Positions 48,241 to 56,315 of a DNA stretch of 64,000 bases are shown here, piece by piece (the first letter of the stretch is position 1; the number at the start of each line of letters is the position of its first letter). The stretch is taken from assembly GCF_002934665.1 (NCBI RefSeq), contig NZ_NIRS01000003.1, forward strand, positions 248,001 through 312,000, given 5' to 3'. Position numbers and translations under genes: made by a program. The DNA comes from Pseudomonas laurylsulfatiphila. GTDB lineage: Bacteria > Pseudomonadota > Gammaproteobacteria > Pseudomonadales > Pseudomonadaceae. The notes under the pieces are model-generated. The model saw only the letters and a program-made list of their open reading frames with translations, was not told where the DNA came from and did no database searches.

Positions 48241-49173
48241 ATGCCGTATCGCCCGGCCTGGAAAACACCGACCTTGGGCCGAGTTCTGGCGGTGCTTTGC
48301 CTGCTGTTCACCGGCATGCTGGGCAGCCTGGCGAGCAATGCGGCCGACATTTTGCTCACGGGGGCCGAAGACAGCCCCGGTGTGCGGGCGTTTACCCAGG
48401 CCCTGAGCGAGTTGCGACCGAACGACAACGTGCGATTCCAGGCGCTGACCAGCTTGCCGACACCGGGAAAACTGCCGGAAAATATCCGTTTGATTCTCCT
48501 CGACCTGCCCAGCCTCGATTGGCGCCTGCAGGACGTCCAGGGCCCGCCGACACTGGTGCTGCGCATCAGCCGCCTGCAAGCCCGGCAACGCTTGAGCAGC
48601 TCGCTACCAGCGCGCCTTTGCCTGCTGTGGAGCGATCCACCGCCGGACCGCCAATTACGCCTGACCCGCACCCTGTTACCCCAAGCCAAACGCATCGGCG
48701 TGCTCTACGACAACCACAGTGAGTTCCTCTTGGATGAGTTGCGTCAGGCCGCCCTCCCCCTGGGCCTTGAGGTGGTCACCCAACGCTGGAACAACATTCA
48801 CGACAGCCGCCCGTTACAGACCTTGCTCAAGAACAGCGACGTCTTGCTGGGACTGGACGACGCCGACCTGTACAACCCGCAAACCGCAAAGAACCTGCTG
48901 CTGAGCAGCTACTCGCGGCAAATGGCACTGATCGGCCCCAGCGCGGGCTTCGTCAAGGCCGGGAGCCTGGCCAGCACCTACAGCGATCAGAGCGACTGGC
49001 TGGCGGTCCTCGACGAATTGCTCGACCGGCCACCTGCCACTTGGCCGCGCTCGCACTACCCCCATCGATTCAAGGTCGCGAGCAATCCGCAGGTGGCGCG
49101 TTCCCTGGGTATCGAAGCGATAAACGAAGCGTCTGTCGCCACCTTGCTGGCTGAAGGAGAACGCCGTCCATGA
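48241..49173 (+). CDS. Periplasmic substrate-binding protein, ABC_sub_bind-like
   Basis: 310 aa from ATG 48241, one base after the receptor stop. N-terminal membrane or signal segment (RVLAVLCLLFTGMLGSLASNAA), then a two-lobed periplasmic-binding fold: QAKRIGVLYDNHSEFLLDEL and SDVLLGLDDADLYNPQTAKN fit the TrpX-type ABC_sub_bind family. No ABC permease or ATPase follows; the next gene is a sensor kinase, so it may present a ligand to that kinase. Confidence 0.85.
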   Translation: MPYRPAWKTPTLGRVLAVLCLLFTGMLGSLASNAADILLTGAEDSPGVRAFTQALSELRPNDNVRFQALTSLPTPGKLPENIRLILLDLPSLDWRLQDVQGPPTLVLRISRLQARQRLSSSLPARLCLLWSDPPPDRQLRLTRTLLPQAKRIGVLYDNHSEFLLDELRQAALPLGLEVVTQRWNNIHDSRPLQTLLKNSDVLLGLDDADLYNPQTAKNLLLSSYSRQMALIGPSAGFVKAGSLASTYSDQSDWLAVLDELLDRPPATWPRSHYPHRFKVASNPQVARSLGIEAINEASVATLLAEGERRP

Positions 49174-51071
49174 ACCTGCGCCGTCGCTGGGACATCAACA
49201 CCCGCACCCAACTCATCAGCCTCGGCCCTGCCCTGCTGCTGACCTTGTTGCTGATCAGCTTCTTCACCTTCGTGCGCATCCAGGATCTGCGTCAGGAAAT
49301 CTCCCACACCGGCCAGTTGATCGCCAACCAACTGGCCCCCGCCACCGAGTACGGAGTGATTTCCGGCAACAGCGAAGTGCTTGAAACCTTGCTCAAGGCG
49401 ACGCTGGCCACGCCCAACGTGAGTTTTCTGGAAATCCAGGACAGCGGCAACCGGGTTCTGGTGTACATCGAACAACCGAACGAACACAACAATCGCGCGC
49501 AACAGCTCGAAGTGTTCCAGGCCCCCATACGGCTCCAGCGAATCGCTTTGCACAATGACTTTTTCCAGAGCAGCAAAACCGCCACTGCCGCCCCCACCGA
49601 GGACTACCTCGGCCGGGTGATCGTCGGGCTGTCCAACGATGCCTTCAGCCGGCGCCAGCAGGAAATCGTGCTCAAGGCTGCCATTCTGGCGCTGTTTGCC
49701 CTGCTGTTTACCTTCCTCGTGGCCCGACGCCTGGCGGGCAGCCTGTCGCAACCAATCCGTGATATCGGCAATGCCGTCAAGGCGATCCAGGCCGGCGATT
49801 ACAAAACACCGCTGCCGATTGTCGATGACACCGAGCTGGGGGCGCTGTCGCAACACATCAACAACCTCGCCAGCGGCCTCGAACAGGCCAGCCGCGAGCA
49901 GCATCAGGCCATGGCGCAGTTGATCCAGACCCGCGAAGAGGCGGAAAAGGCCAACAACGCCAAATCCGACTTCCTCGCCATGATGAGCCATGAACTGCGC
50001 ACGCCGATGAATGGCGTACTGGGCATGCTGCAATTGCTGGAAACCACCGACATGACCGAGGAACAGGTGGAGTACGCGGCGCTGGCCTCGGAGTCCACCG
50101 AGCACTTGCTCAAGGTCATCAACGACATCCTGGATTTCTCGCGGATCGAACGTTCGGAGCTGGAACTGGAACACATTGCCTTCAACCTCGCCGACCTGAT
50201 CGGCAGTTGCGCCCAGTCGTTCCAGCACAGCGCCGCGCAACGCGGTCTCGACCTGCAACTGATGATCCCCGACGACATGCGCGGCTTGCAGGTCAAGGGC
50301 GACCCGACCCGTATCCGGCAGATACTGGTCAACCTGGTCGGCAACGCGCTGAAGTTCACCGAGCAGGGCCGCGTCACCCTCGAGGCGCAATGGCAGTCAC
50401 TGGATCACGAACTGCTGTGGTTCACCTGCACGGTGCGCGACAGCGGCATCGGCATCCCGACCGAAAGCCTGGAATTGATGTTCAACGCTTTCCAGCAGGC
50501 CGACAGCTCCATTTCAAGGCGCTACGGCGGCACCGGACTGGGCCTGCCGATTGCCCGCACCCTCGCCGAACGCATGGGGGGCACCTTGCGCGCGCAGAGT
50601 GAGGAAGGCCGCGGTTCGGTGTTCACCCTGGAAATTCCCCTGGCCCTGCACCAGCAGACGCAGCCACTGCTGCCCCCCCGCGCGCAAACCGGCGACAGCG
50701 ACGGCGAAGGGCGCAATGTGCTGCTGGTCGAAGACAACCCGGTCAACCAGACGGTCATCGAAGCCATGTTGCGCAGCCTGGGCTTCAAGGTCAGTGTCGC
50801 CGCCGACGGCGCGCAGGCGGTACGCAGTGCCGAGAGCCTGATTTTCGAAGCGATCCTGATGGACTGCCGCTTGCCGATCATCGATGGCTACGAAGCCACC
50901 CGGCAAATCCGCCAGTTACCCGGGTGCACCGACCTGCCGATCATCGCCCTGACCGCCAACGCCTTGCAGGGCGATCGCGAGGCCTGTCTGTCGGCAGGGA
51001 TGAACGATTACCTGGCCAAGCCATTCAAACGGACTGATCTGCAACAAATTCTGCAACGGTGGGTGCAGTAG
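49170..51071 (+). CDS. Hybrid sensor histidine kinase, PA1611-like
   Basis: 633 aa, overlapping the binding-protein gene by 4 bases. Membrane helix about 15-38, periplasmic CHASE8-like sensor domain (about 40-165), second helix (about 167-190), HAMP, HisKA with phosphoacceptor His274 (MMSHELRTPMNG), HATPase with DSGIGIP and GGTGLGLPIA, and a C-terminal receiver with Asp565 (ILMDCRLPIIDG). No Hpt domain, so it needs an external one (HptB in P. aeruginosa). Relatives act with RetS/GacS in sessile-motile control. The P. aeruginosa homologue, as I remember it, also lies between gpsA and fabA. Confidence 0.9.
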   Translation: MNLRRRWDINTRTQLISLGPALLLTLLLISFFTFVRIQDLRQEISHTGQLIANQLAPATEYGVISGNSEVLETLLKATLATPNVSFLEIQDSGNRVLVYIEQPNEHNNRAQQLEVFQAPIRLQRIALHNDFFQSSKTATAAPTEDYLGRVIVGLSNDAFSRRQQEIVLKAAILALFALLFTFLVARRLAGSLSQPIRDIGNAVKAIQAGDYKTPLPIVDDTELGALSQHINNLASGLEQASREQHQAMAQLIQTREEAEKANNAKSDFLAMMSHELRTPMNGVLGMLQLLETTDMTEEQVEYAALASESTEHLLKVINDILDFSRIERSELELEHIAFNLADLIGSCAQSFQHSAAQRGLDLQLMIPDDMRGLQVKGDPTRIRQILVNLVGNALKFTEQGRVTLEAQWQSLDHELLWFTCTVRDSGIGIPTESLELMFNAFQQADSSISRRYGGTGLGLPIARTLAERMGGTLRAQSEEGRGSVFTLEIPLALHQQTQPLLPPRAQTGDSDGEGRNVLLVEDNPVNQTVIEAMLRSLGFKVSVAADGAQAVRSAESLIFEAILMDCRLPIIDGYEATRQIRQLPGCTDLPIIALTANALQGDREACLSAGMNDYLAKPFKRTDLQQILQRWVQ

Positions 51072-51171
51072 TACAGGCCTTTCGACCATCTGCGACTGGC
51101 GTGAAAGGCGAAAGTGCGGCAGTCTTAGGCACCTCGACAGGCCCGAAAAGGGGCTTGAATAATAATTTCAG

Positions 51172-51185
51172 TGCACAAGTGTACA
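51172..51185. promoter_or_regulatory. Candidate operator upstream of fabA
   Basis: Imperfect palindrome TGCACAAGTGTACA, 10 of 14 positions symmetric, about 130 bases before fabA. fabAB in P. aeruginosa is controlled by DesT at a palindrome; I cannot confirm that this is the same site. A TTGAAT hexamer at 51155 with a weak -10 17 bases later lies on the same strand. Confidence 0.35.
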
Positions 51186-51318
51186 TTCATGTCCTTGGTG
51201 CTGTGACTTTCACCACAACGCAATAGTCTATGAGTAGGCTGCCGGTTCGAGGCATGAACGCTTCGATCGGCCGGGAAGATTTGCCCCACCTGCCGCATGG
51301 GACTATTGAGGAGCTCGC

Positions 51319-51834
51319 ATGACCAAACAAAACGCCTTTACCCGGGAAGACCTGCTGCGCTGCAGTCGCGGTGAGCTGTTCGGCCCAGGTAACGCGCAAC
51401 TGCCCGCCCCGAACATGCTGATGGTTGATCGCATCACCCTGATCAGCGAAGAAGGTGGCAAGTACGGCAAAGGTGAATTGGTCGCCGAGCTGGATATCAA
51501 TCCGGACCTGTGGTTCTTCGCCTGCCACTTCGAAGGCGATCCGGTGATGCCGGGCTGCCTGGGCCTCGACGCCATGTGGCAACTGGTCGGCTTCTTCCTG
51601 GGCTGGCAAGGCCTGCCGGGCCGTGGCCGTGCGCTGGGTTCGGGCGAAGTGAAATTCTTCGGCCAGGTCCTGCCGACCGCCAAGAAAGTCACCTATAACA
51701 TTCATATCAAGCGCGTCCTCAAGGGCAAGCTGAACCTGGCCATCGCCGACGGTTCGGTCACTGTCGACGGTCGCGAAATCTACACCGCCGAAGGCCTCCG
51801 GGTCGGCGTGTTCACCTCCACTGACAACTTCTAA
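51319..51834 (+). CDS. fabA: 3-hydroxyacyl-[ACP] dehydratase/isomerase FabA
   Basis: 171 aa. Dehydrates 3-hydroxydecanoyl-ACP and isomerises trans-2 to cis-3-decenoyl-ACP, the branch point to unsaturated fatty acids. Catalytic His70 and Asp84 ([17 protein letters not shown]) are at the same positions as in E. coli. AGGAGCTC precedes the ATG. Only 11 bases separate it from fabB. Confidence 0.97.
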   Translation: MTKQNAFTREDLLRCSRGELFGPGNAQLPAPNMLMVDRITLISEEGGKYGKGELVAELDINPDLWFFACHFEGDPVMPGCLGLDAMWQLVGFFLGWQGLPGRGRALGSGEVKFFGQVLPTAKKVTYNIHIKRVLKGKLNLAIADGSVTVDGREIYTAEGLRVGVFTSTDNF

Positions 51835-51845
51835 GGGTTATCCGC

Positions 51846-53066
51846 ATGCGCCGCGTCGTTATCACTGGTCTGGGCATCGTTTCTTGCCTGGGCAATGACA
51901 AAGAGACCGTCTCCGCTAACCTGCGTGCAAGCCGCCCTGGCATCCGGTTCAACCCGGAATATGCCGAAATGGGTCTGCGTAGCCAGGTTTCCGGCTCCAT
52001 CGACCTCAACCTTGAAGAACTGATCGATCGCAAGATCTATCGCTTCGTCGGCCACGCGGCAGCTTATGCCTACCTGGCCATGAAAGACGCCATCACCGAC
52101 TCGGGCCTGACCGAAGAGCAGGTATCCAACCCGCGTACCGGCCTGATCGCCGGCTCCGGTGGCGCATCGACCCTGAACCAGATGGAAGCGCTGGACATCC
52201 TGCGCGAGAAAGGCGTCAAGCGCGTCGGCCCATACCGCGTCACGCGGACCATGAGCAGCACCGTTTCCGCTTGCCTGGCCACTCCGTTCAAGATCAAGGG
52301 CCTGAACTACTCCATCGCTTCTGCCTGCGCCACCAGTGCTCACTGCATCGGTACCGCCATGGAACAGATCCAGATGGGCAAGCAGGACATCGTCTTCGCC
52401 GGTGGCGGTGAAGAAGAGCACTGGAGCCAGTCGTTCCTGTTCGACGCCATGGGCGCCCTGTCCAGCAAGCGCAACGACACCCCGGAAAAAGCCTCCCGTG
52501 CCTACGACGCTGACCGTGACGGTTTCGTCATCGCCGGCGGTGGCGGCATGGTCGTGGTCGAAGAGCTGGAACACGCTCTGGCCCGTGGCGCGAAAATCTA
52601 CGCGGAAATCGTCGGCTACGGCGCGACTTCCGACGGCTACGACATGGTTGCCCCGAGCGGCGAAGGCGCGATCCGCTGCATGCAGCAGGCGCTGTCCACC
52701 GTCGACACCCCGATCGACTACCTGAACACCCACGGCACCTCGACCCCGGTCGGCGACGTCGCGGAAATGAAAGGCGTGCGTGAAGTGTTCGGCGACAAGG
52801 CTCCGGCCATCAGCTCCACCAAGAGCCTGTCGGGTCACTCCCTGGGCGCCGCCGGCGTTCACGAAGCGATCTACTGCATGCTGATGATGGAAGGCAACTT
52901 CATTGCCGGCTCCGCCAACATCGACGAGCTGGACCCTGAAGTGGCCGACCTGCCGGTGCTGACCAAGACCCGCGAAAACGCCACCATCAACACCGTGATG
53001 AGCAACAGCTTCGGTTTCGGTGGCACCAACGCCACGCTGGTACTGAAGCGCTGGGAAGGTAAGTAA
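51846..53066 (+). CDS. fabB: Beta-ketoacyl-ACP synthase I FabB
   Basis: 406 aa. Elongates cis-3-decenoyl-ACP after FabA, committing carbon to unsaturated fatty acids. Nucleophile Cys161 ([13 protein letters not shown]), His in [13 protein letters not shown] and [11 protein letters not shown], and the C-terminal NSFGFGGTN. Co-transcribed with fabA and followed by a terminator. Confidence 0.97.
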   Translation: MRRVVITGLGIVSCLGNDKETVSANLRASRPGIRFNPEYAEMGLRSQVSGSIDLNLEELIDRKIYRFVGHAAAYAYLAMKDAITDSGLTEEQVSNPRTGLIAGSGGASTLNQMEALDILREKGVKRVGPYRVTRTMSSTVSACLATPFKIKGLNYSIASACATSAHCIGTAMEQIQMGKQDIVFAGGGEEEHWSQSFLFDAMGALSSKRNDTPEKASRAYDADRDGFVIAGGGGMVVVEELEHALARGAKIYAEIVGYGATSDGYDMVAPSGEGAIRCMQQALSTVDTPIDYLNTHGTSTPVGDVAEMKGVREVFGDKAPAISSTKSLSGHSLGAAGVHEAIYCMLMMEGNFIAGSANIDELDPEVADLPVLTKTRENATINTVMSNSFGFGGTNATLVLKRWEGK

Positions 53067-53090
53067 TTTCCCGCAGCTGAGCCGCACATG

Positions 53091-53122
53091 AAAACGCCCC
53101 GACTGGTTCGGGGCGTTTTTTT
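53091..53122 (+). terminator. fabAB terminator
   Basis: AAAACGCCCCGA/TCGGGGCGTTTT hairpin ending in seven T. Confidence 0.93.
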
Positions 53123-53135
53123 GCTGCCGCTTTTT

Positions 53136-53208
53136 TGTAGGAGCTGCCGCAGGCTGCGATCTTTTGATCTTCATAAGCAGAGATCGCAGCCTGCGGCAGC
53201 GCCTGCAA
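53136..53208. repeat. Inverted repeat, AGGAGCTGCCG type
   Basis: TGTAGGAGCTGCCGCAGGCT and GATCGCAGCCTGCGGCAGC arms around about 15 bases; same family as at 21668-21736. Confidence 0.8.
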
Positions 53209-53395
53209 GATGAAACGTTTGTCATGAAACTCAATGACCTGCGACCGAATGTCGCGCATTTAGCGGGCTGCAGGACTGTTTCCGTTTTTGCAAAAAACCG
53301 TTACCAAACTCAGCCATTTACTTAGCAAGCTACCAAACTCTATAACAGAGGCCTGCACACGCCTTGCTGCAGATAACAGAGATTGGAGCTAGCAG

Positions 53396-53584
53396 ATGAC
53401 TGTAAAAGTAACTGAACGCGACGATTCACATAAGTCCCACGAGGGTGTAGCCGCCGGTATCCGGATCTGGGACGTGCACCAACAAGACCTGCTGGTCGGT
53501 ATGTTCCATTCCGAGACCGACGCGCAAAACTACAGGGCCGAACTGGAAATGCTCGAGCGTAAACGCGAGCTCGCAACCGGTTGA
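53396..53584 (+). CDS. Small conserved protein of unknown function (62 aa)
   Basis: 62 aa, ATG preceded by GGAG at a good distance. Charged, no signal or membrane helix; pattern GVAAGIRIWDVHQQDLLVGMF then a helical end (AELEMLERKREL). Codon use is like the core genome, so it looks real. Unknown function. Confidence 0.7.
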   Translation: MTVKVTERDDSHKSHEGVAAGIRIWDVHQQDLLVGMFHSETDAQNYRAELEMLERKRELATG

Positions 53585-53602
53585 AAACAGACTCGACCAC
53601 GG

Positions 53603-53636
53603 TGCAGCCTGCCCTTTCCCCGCCAGGCAGGCTGCA
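53603..53636. terminator. Perfect hairpin between convergent genes
   Basis: TGCAGCCTGCC/GGCAGGCTGCA, 11 perfect pairs and a 12-base loop, with no T-run on either side. Possibly a U-tract-less transcription end for the convergent 62-aa and nitrilase-like genes. Confidence 0.5.
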
Positions 53637-53642
53637 TCCACA

Positions 53643-54590
53643 TCAGACAACCTCGATCAGCGTCAAATGAAGGTCATCTTCGATTGGCACCGAAGGAATA
53701 CTTTCAACAATCCAGCCCGCTTGAAGCCTGACCACCTCGACCTCGCCATCGCCCATTCCGTCATTGCGGATCGAAAACTGCAGCGATGACGGATGACGCT
53801 TGGCATAATCGAAACTCATGCCACAGGCGATCAGGAAATCGATTTTTGCCTCGGTCAACTCAACTTGAATATCGCGCTCGCCTTCTTTCAGGCTGTAGTA
53901 ATCCAGGCACAAGTTGATTGCAAAAGGGCAGCCATTGACGAGGCTGTTGATGAATCTCCCTTCATAACCACCGAAATAACTGTGTTCAGCCCGCACGCTG
54001 CTGAGCTTCTTCACCCTGACTTCGATTTCCTCGGAAATCTTGAACAGCCAAAAGTCCCCCTCCGAAGCCAGGTGTTTGCCAAAGTCGATACCTGATACAT
54101 GGCGCTTCGGCCACATCGACATCAATGGCATATTGAGTTCATATTCTTTATTGGTGATCGCCAGCAAGTAATTAATAACGTCGTAATAACTCGACTCACC
54201 TTCTCCAACCTTGATGAGGGTCGCACAGCTTCCCGCCAGCAATACGATCTTGCCATAGCGCTCCACTGGCAGTTCGGTCATCAATAAAGCTACGCACGCT
54301 GGCACTTTCTCCAGGTAGGCAGCGTTCAGCTCATGGAGCTCCTCTTCATTACGTACCTCGCGCCAGGGAATGTTCCAGAAGAACTCAGGCAGGGTAAAAA
54401 AAACACAAGCGGTCTCGCCATGATCCTCGCGAGCAGCTTTTGCAGCGATCTTGATTTTTCGGCGTACAAGCTCGGCACGAGCGACAAGTTCATCGTCCAG
54501 ATAATCGCGAATGGATTGTCCCAGCGGTCGCGACTGTGAAAGCTGCGACTTGAAAGTGGGTTGGCGTAACGAAGCGATACTGACAAACAT
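53643..54590 (-). CDS. Divergent nitrilase-like (carbon-nitrogen hydrolase fold) protein
   Basis: 315 aa. I do not recognise an exact family, but the order of motifs fits a nitrilase triad: Glu69 in FFTLPEFFWN, Lys162 in SMWPKRHVSGIDF, Cys228 in FAINLCLDYY, with a strand GKIVLLAGSCATL between. Spacing between the three is longer than in ordinary amidases. No signal peptide. Visibly AT-richer than all neighbours (20 of 60 bases G+C in 54121-54180), which points to horizontal acquisition. Isolated between fabB and the DUF2058 gene. Substrate unknown. Confidence 0.65.
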   Translation of the reverse strand: MFVSIASLRQPTFKSQLSQSRPLGQSIRDYLDDELVARAELVRRKIKIAAKAAREDHGETACVFFTLPEFFWNIPWREVRNEEELHELNAAYLEKVPACVALLMTELPVERYGKIVLLAGSCATLIKVGEGESSYYDVINYLLAITNKEYELNMPLMSMWPKRHVSGIDFGKHLASEGDFWLFKISEEIEVRVKKLSSVRAEHSYFGGYEGRFINSLVNGCPFAINLCLDYYSLKEGERDIQVELTEAKIDFLIACGMSFDYAKRHPSSLQFSIRNDGMGDGEVEVVRLQAGWIVESIPSVPIEDDLHLTLIEVV

Positions 54591-54680
54591 TTATTCCATC
54601 CTTGGATACTAAAGTTCATTCCATTTGTTTTCTCCGACACAAACATCCTTATAAAAAGATATTATTTTCCGGCAAAAGAA

Positions 54681-54716
54681 AACCCGAAAGATCGTATCGA
54701 TACAATCTTTCGGGCT
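54681..54716 (-). terminator. Terminator of the DUF2058 gene
   Basis: Ten-pair stem CCCGAAAGAT/ATCTTTCGGG around a 12-base loop; on the minus strand it is followed by TTTTCTTTT. Confidence 0.85.
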
Positions 54717-54776
54717 CAACGTATAATTCATGCAAAGTACTAGCAAACATGTAAGCCCGCTAGGACATTGAATCTG

Positions 54777-55319
54777 TTACCACATCAGGTCATCAGGAAT
54801 CTGATAGGCCGCGTACGGATCGTCCTCGGCGATGACTTCTTCAGTCTGCACATTGAGCTGCACGATGCGCTGCGGATCGCGCTCCTGAATCTTCAACGCC
54901 GCCTCGCGTGGAATCACTTCGTAGCCGCCAGCGTGATGCACGATGGCCAACGATCCACTGCTGAGCTTGTTGCGCATCAGGGTGTTGACGCAGATGCGCT
55001 TGACCTTCTTGTCGTCGACGAAATTGTAGTAATCCTCGGTCGTCAGTTTCGGCAGGCGCGAGACTTCGATCAGTTGCTTGACCTGCGCGGCACGGGCCTT
55101 GGCCTCGGCTTTCTCCTGCTGCTGGCGGTTGAGCTCCTGATCGCGCTTGACCTTCTCGGCCATGGCTTCCTGCGCCGCGCGCTGCTGGGAGTCATCCAGC
55201 TCGATCTGGCCTTTGTGGGCCAGGCGTTGTTGTTTCTGCTTGTCTTTGCTGACCTGCTTGGCCTGCTTCTGGTTGACCAGCCCTGCTTTGAGCAACTGGT
55301 CGCGAAGGGAAATGCTCAT
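54777..55319 (-). CDS. DUF2058 family protein (YaiL-like)
   Basis: 180 aa. Starts SISLRDQLLKAGLVNQKQ, then a long charged helix (KDKQKQQRLA to KARAAQVKQ, about residues 20-80) and a C-terminal globular domain. Nucleic-acid or ribosome role has been suggested for relatives; I cannot confirm it. 28 bases after the mazG stop in the same operon direction. Confidence 0.9.
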   Translation of the reverse strand: MSISLRDQLLKAGLVNQKQAKQVSKDKQKQQRLAHKGQIELDDSQQRAAQEAMAEKVKRDQELNRQQQEKAEAKARAAQVKQLIEVSRLPKLTTEDYYNFVDDKKVKRICVNTLMRNKLSSGSLAIVHHAGGYEVIPREAALKIQERDPQRIVQLNVQTEEVIAEDDPYAAYQIPDDLMW

Positions 55320-55347
55320 GGTGCTTATTACTCACTTGGGCCACGGC

Positions 55348-56181
55348 TCAACCGCAGCTGGGCAAATTCTTTTCCTGACGTTTGGCTTCGCCCCACAAGG
55401 CGTCCAACTCTTCGAGGGTGCAATCTTCTATGGGACGATGGGTATCGCGCAATGCCTGTTCGATAAAACGAAAGCGTCTTTCAAACTTGCCGTTGGCGCC
55501 ACGCAGTGCGGTTTCCGGATCAACCTTGAGATGCCGCGCCAGATTGACCACGGAAAACAGCAGGTCGCCGATCTCGTCGGCCACGGCTTCGGGATCGTTT
55601 TCCGACATGGCTTCGAGCACTTCATCGAGCTCCTCACGCACTTTATCGAGCACCGGCAAGGCGTCCGGCCAGTCGAAGCCGACCTGCCCTGCACGCTTCT
55701 GCAATTTTGCCGAGCGCGACAGCGCCGGCAATGCAGCGGGGACGTCATCGAGCAACGACAACTGCTCGGGTGCCGAAGATTTCTCCGCGCGCTCTTCGGC
55801 CTTGATCTCTTCCCAGCGCTGCTTGACCTGCTCTTCACTCAGGCGCGGGACATCCAGAGGCGCATACAGGTCACCGGTGGGGAACACGTGGGGATGACGG
55901 CGGATCAGTTTGCGGGTGATGCTGTCGACTACACCGGCGAACTCGAAGCGCCCTTCTTCGCGAGCCAGCTGGCTGTAATACACCACCTGGAACAGCAGAT
56001 CGCCCAGCTCGCCCTGCAAGTGATCAAAGTCACCGCGCTCGATCGCGTCGGCGACTTCGTAGGCTTCCTCAAGGGTGTGCGGGACGATGGTGGCGTAAGT
56101 TTGCTTGATGTCCCATGGGCAACCGTACTGCGGGTCACGCAGGCGGTTCATGAGGTGCAGCAGGTCTTCAAGTGAATACAT
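55348..56181 (-). CDS. mazG: Nucleoside triphosphate pyrophosphohydrolase MazG
   Basis: 277 aa. Two MazG repeats, each with the EExxE...E/DxxD metal-binding pattern (HTLEEAYEVADAIERGD, LEAMSENDPEAVADEIGD). Cleaves NTPs to NMP and pyrophosphate; in E. coli it lowers ppGpp during starvation. Directly downstream of relA in this operon, so synthesis and clearance genes for the alarmone are linked. Confidence 0.95.
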   Translation of the reverse strand: MYSLEDLLHLMNRLRDPQYGCPWDIKQTYATIVPHTLEEAYEVADAIERGDFDHLQGELGDLLFQVVYYSQLAREEGRFEFAGVVDSITRKLIRRHPHVFPTGDLYAPLDVPRLSEEQVKQRWEEIKAEERAEKSSAPEQLSLLDDVPAALPALSRSAKLQKRAGQVGFDWPDALPVLDKVREELDEVLEAMSENDPEAVADEIGDLLFSVVNLARHLKVDPETALRGANGKFERRFRFIEQALRDTHRPIEDCTLEELDALWGEAKRQEKNLPSCG

Positions 56182-56201
56182 TTATTAAACTCTGCGAGAA
56201 C

Positions 56202-56293
56202 CTGTGGGAGCGAGCTTGCTCGCGATAGCGGTCTGTCAGACAACACATGTGCTGAATGTTAAGCCGTCATCGCGAGCAAGCTCGCTCCCACAG
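56202..56293. repeat. REP pair, GGGAGCGAGC type
   Basis: TGTGGGAGCGAGCTTGCTCG and inverted copy around about 45 bases, in the 134-base gap between relA and mazG. Confidence 0.92.
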
Positions 56294-56315
56294 TGGATCG
56301 ACGCTAAACATGCCA

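Noticed and set aside
46251..48695. 814-codon open frame antisense to the TonB-dependent receptor
   Set aside because: No recognisable domain and completely opposed to a clear receptor gene.
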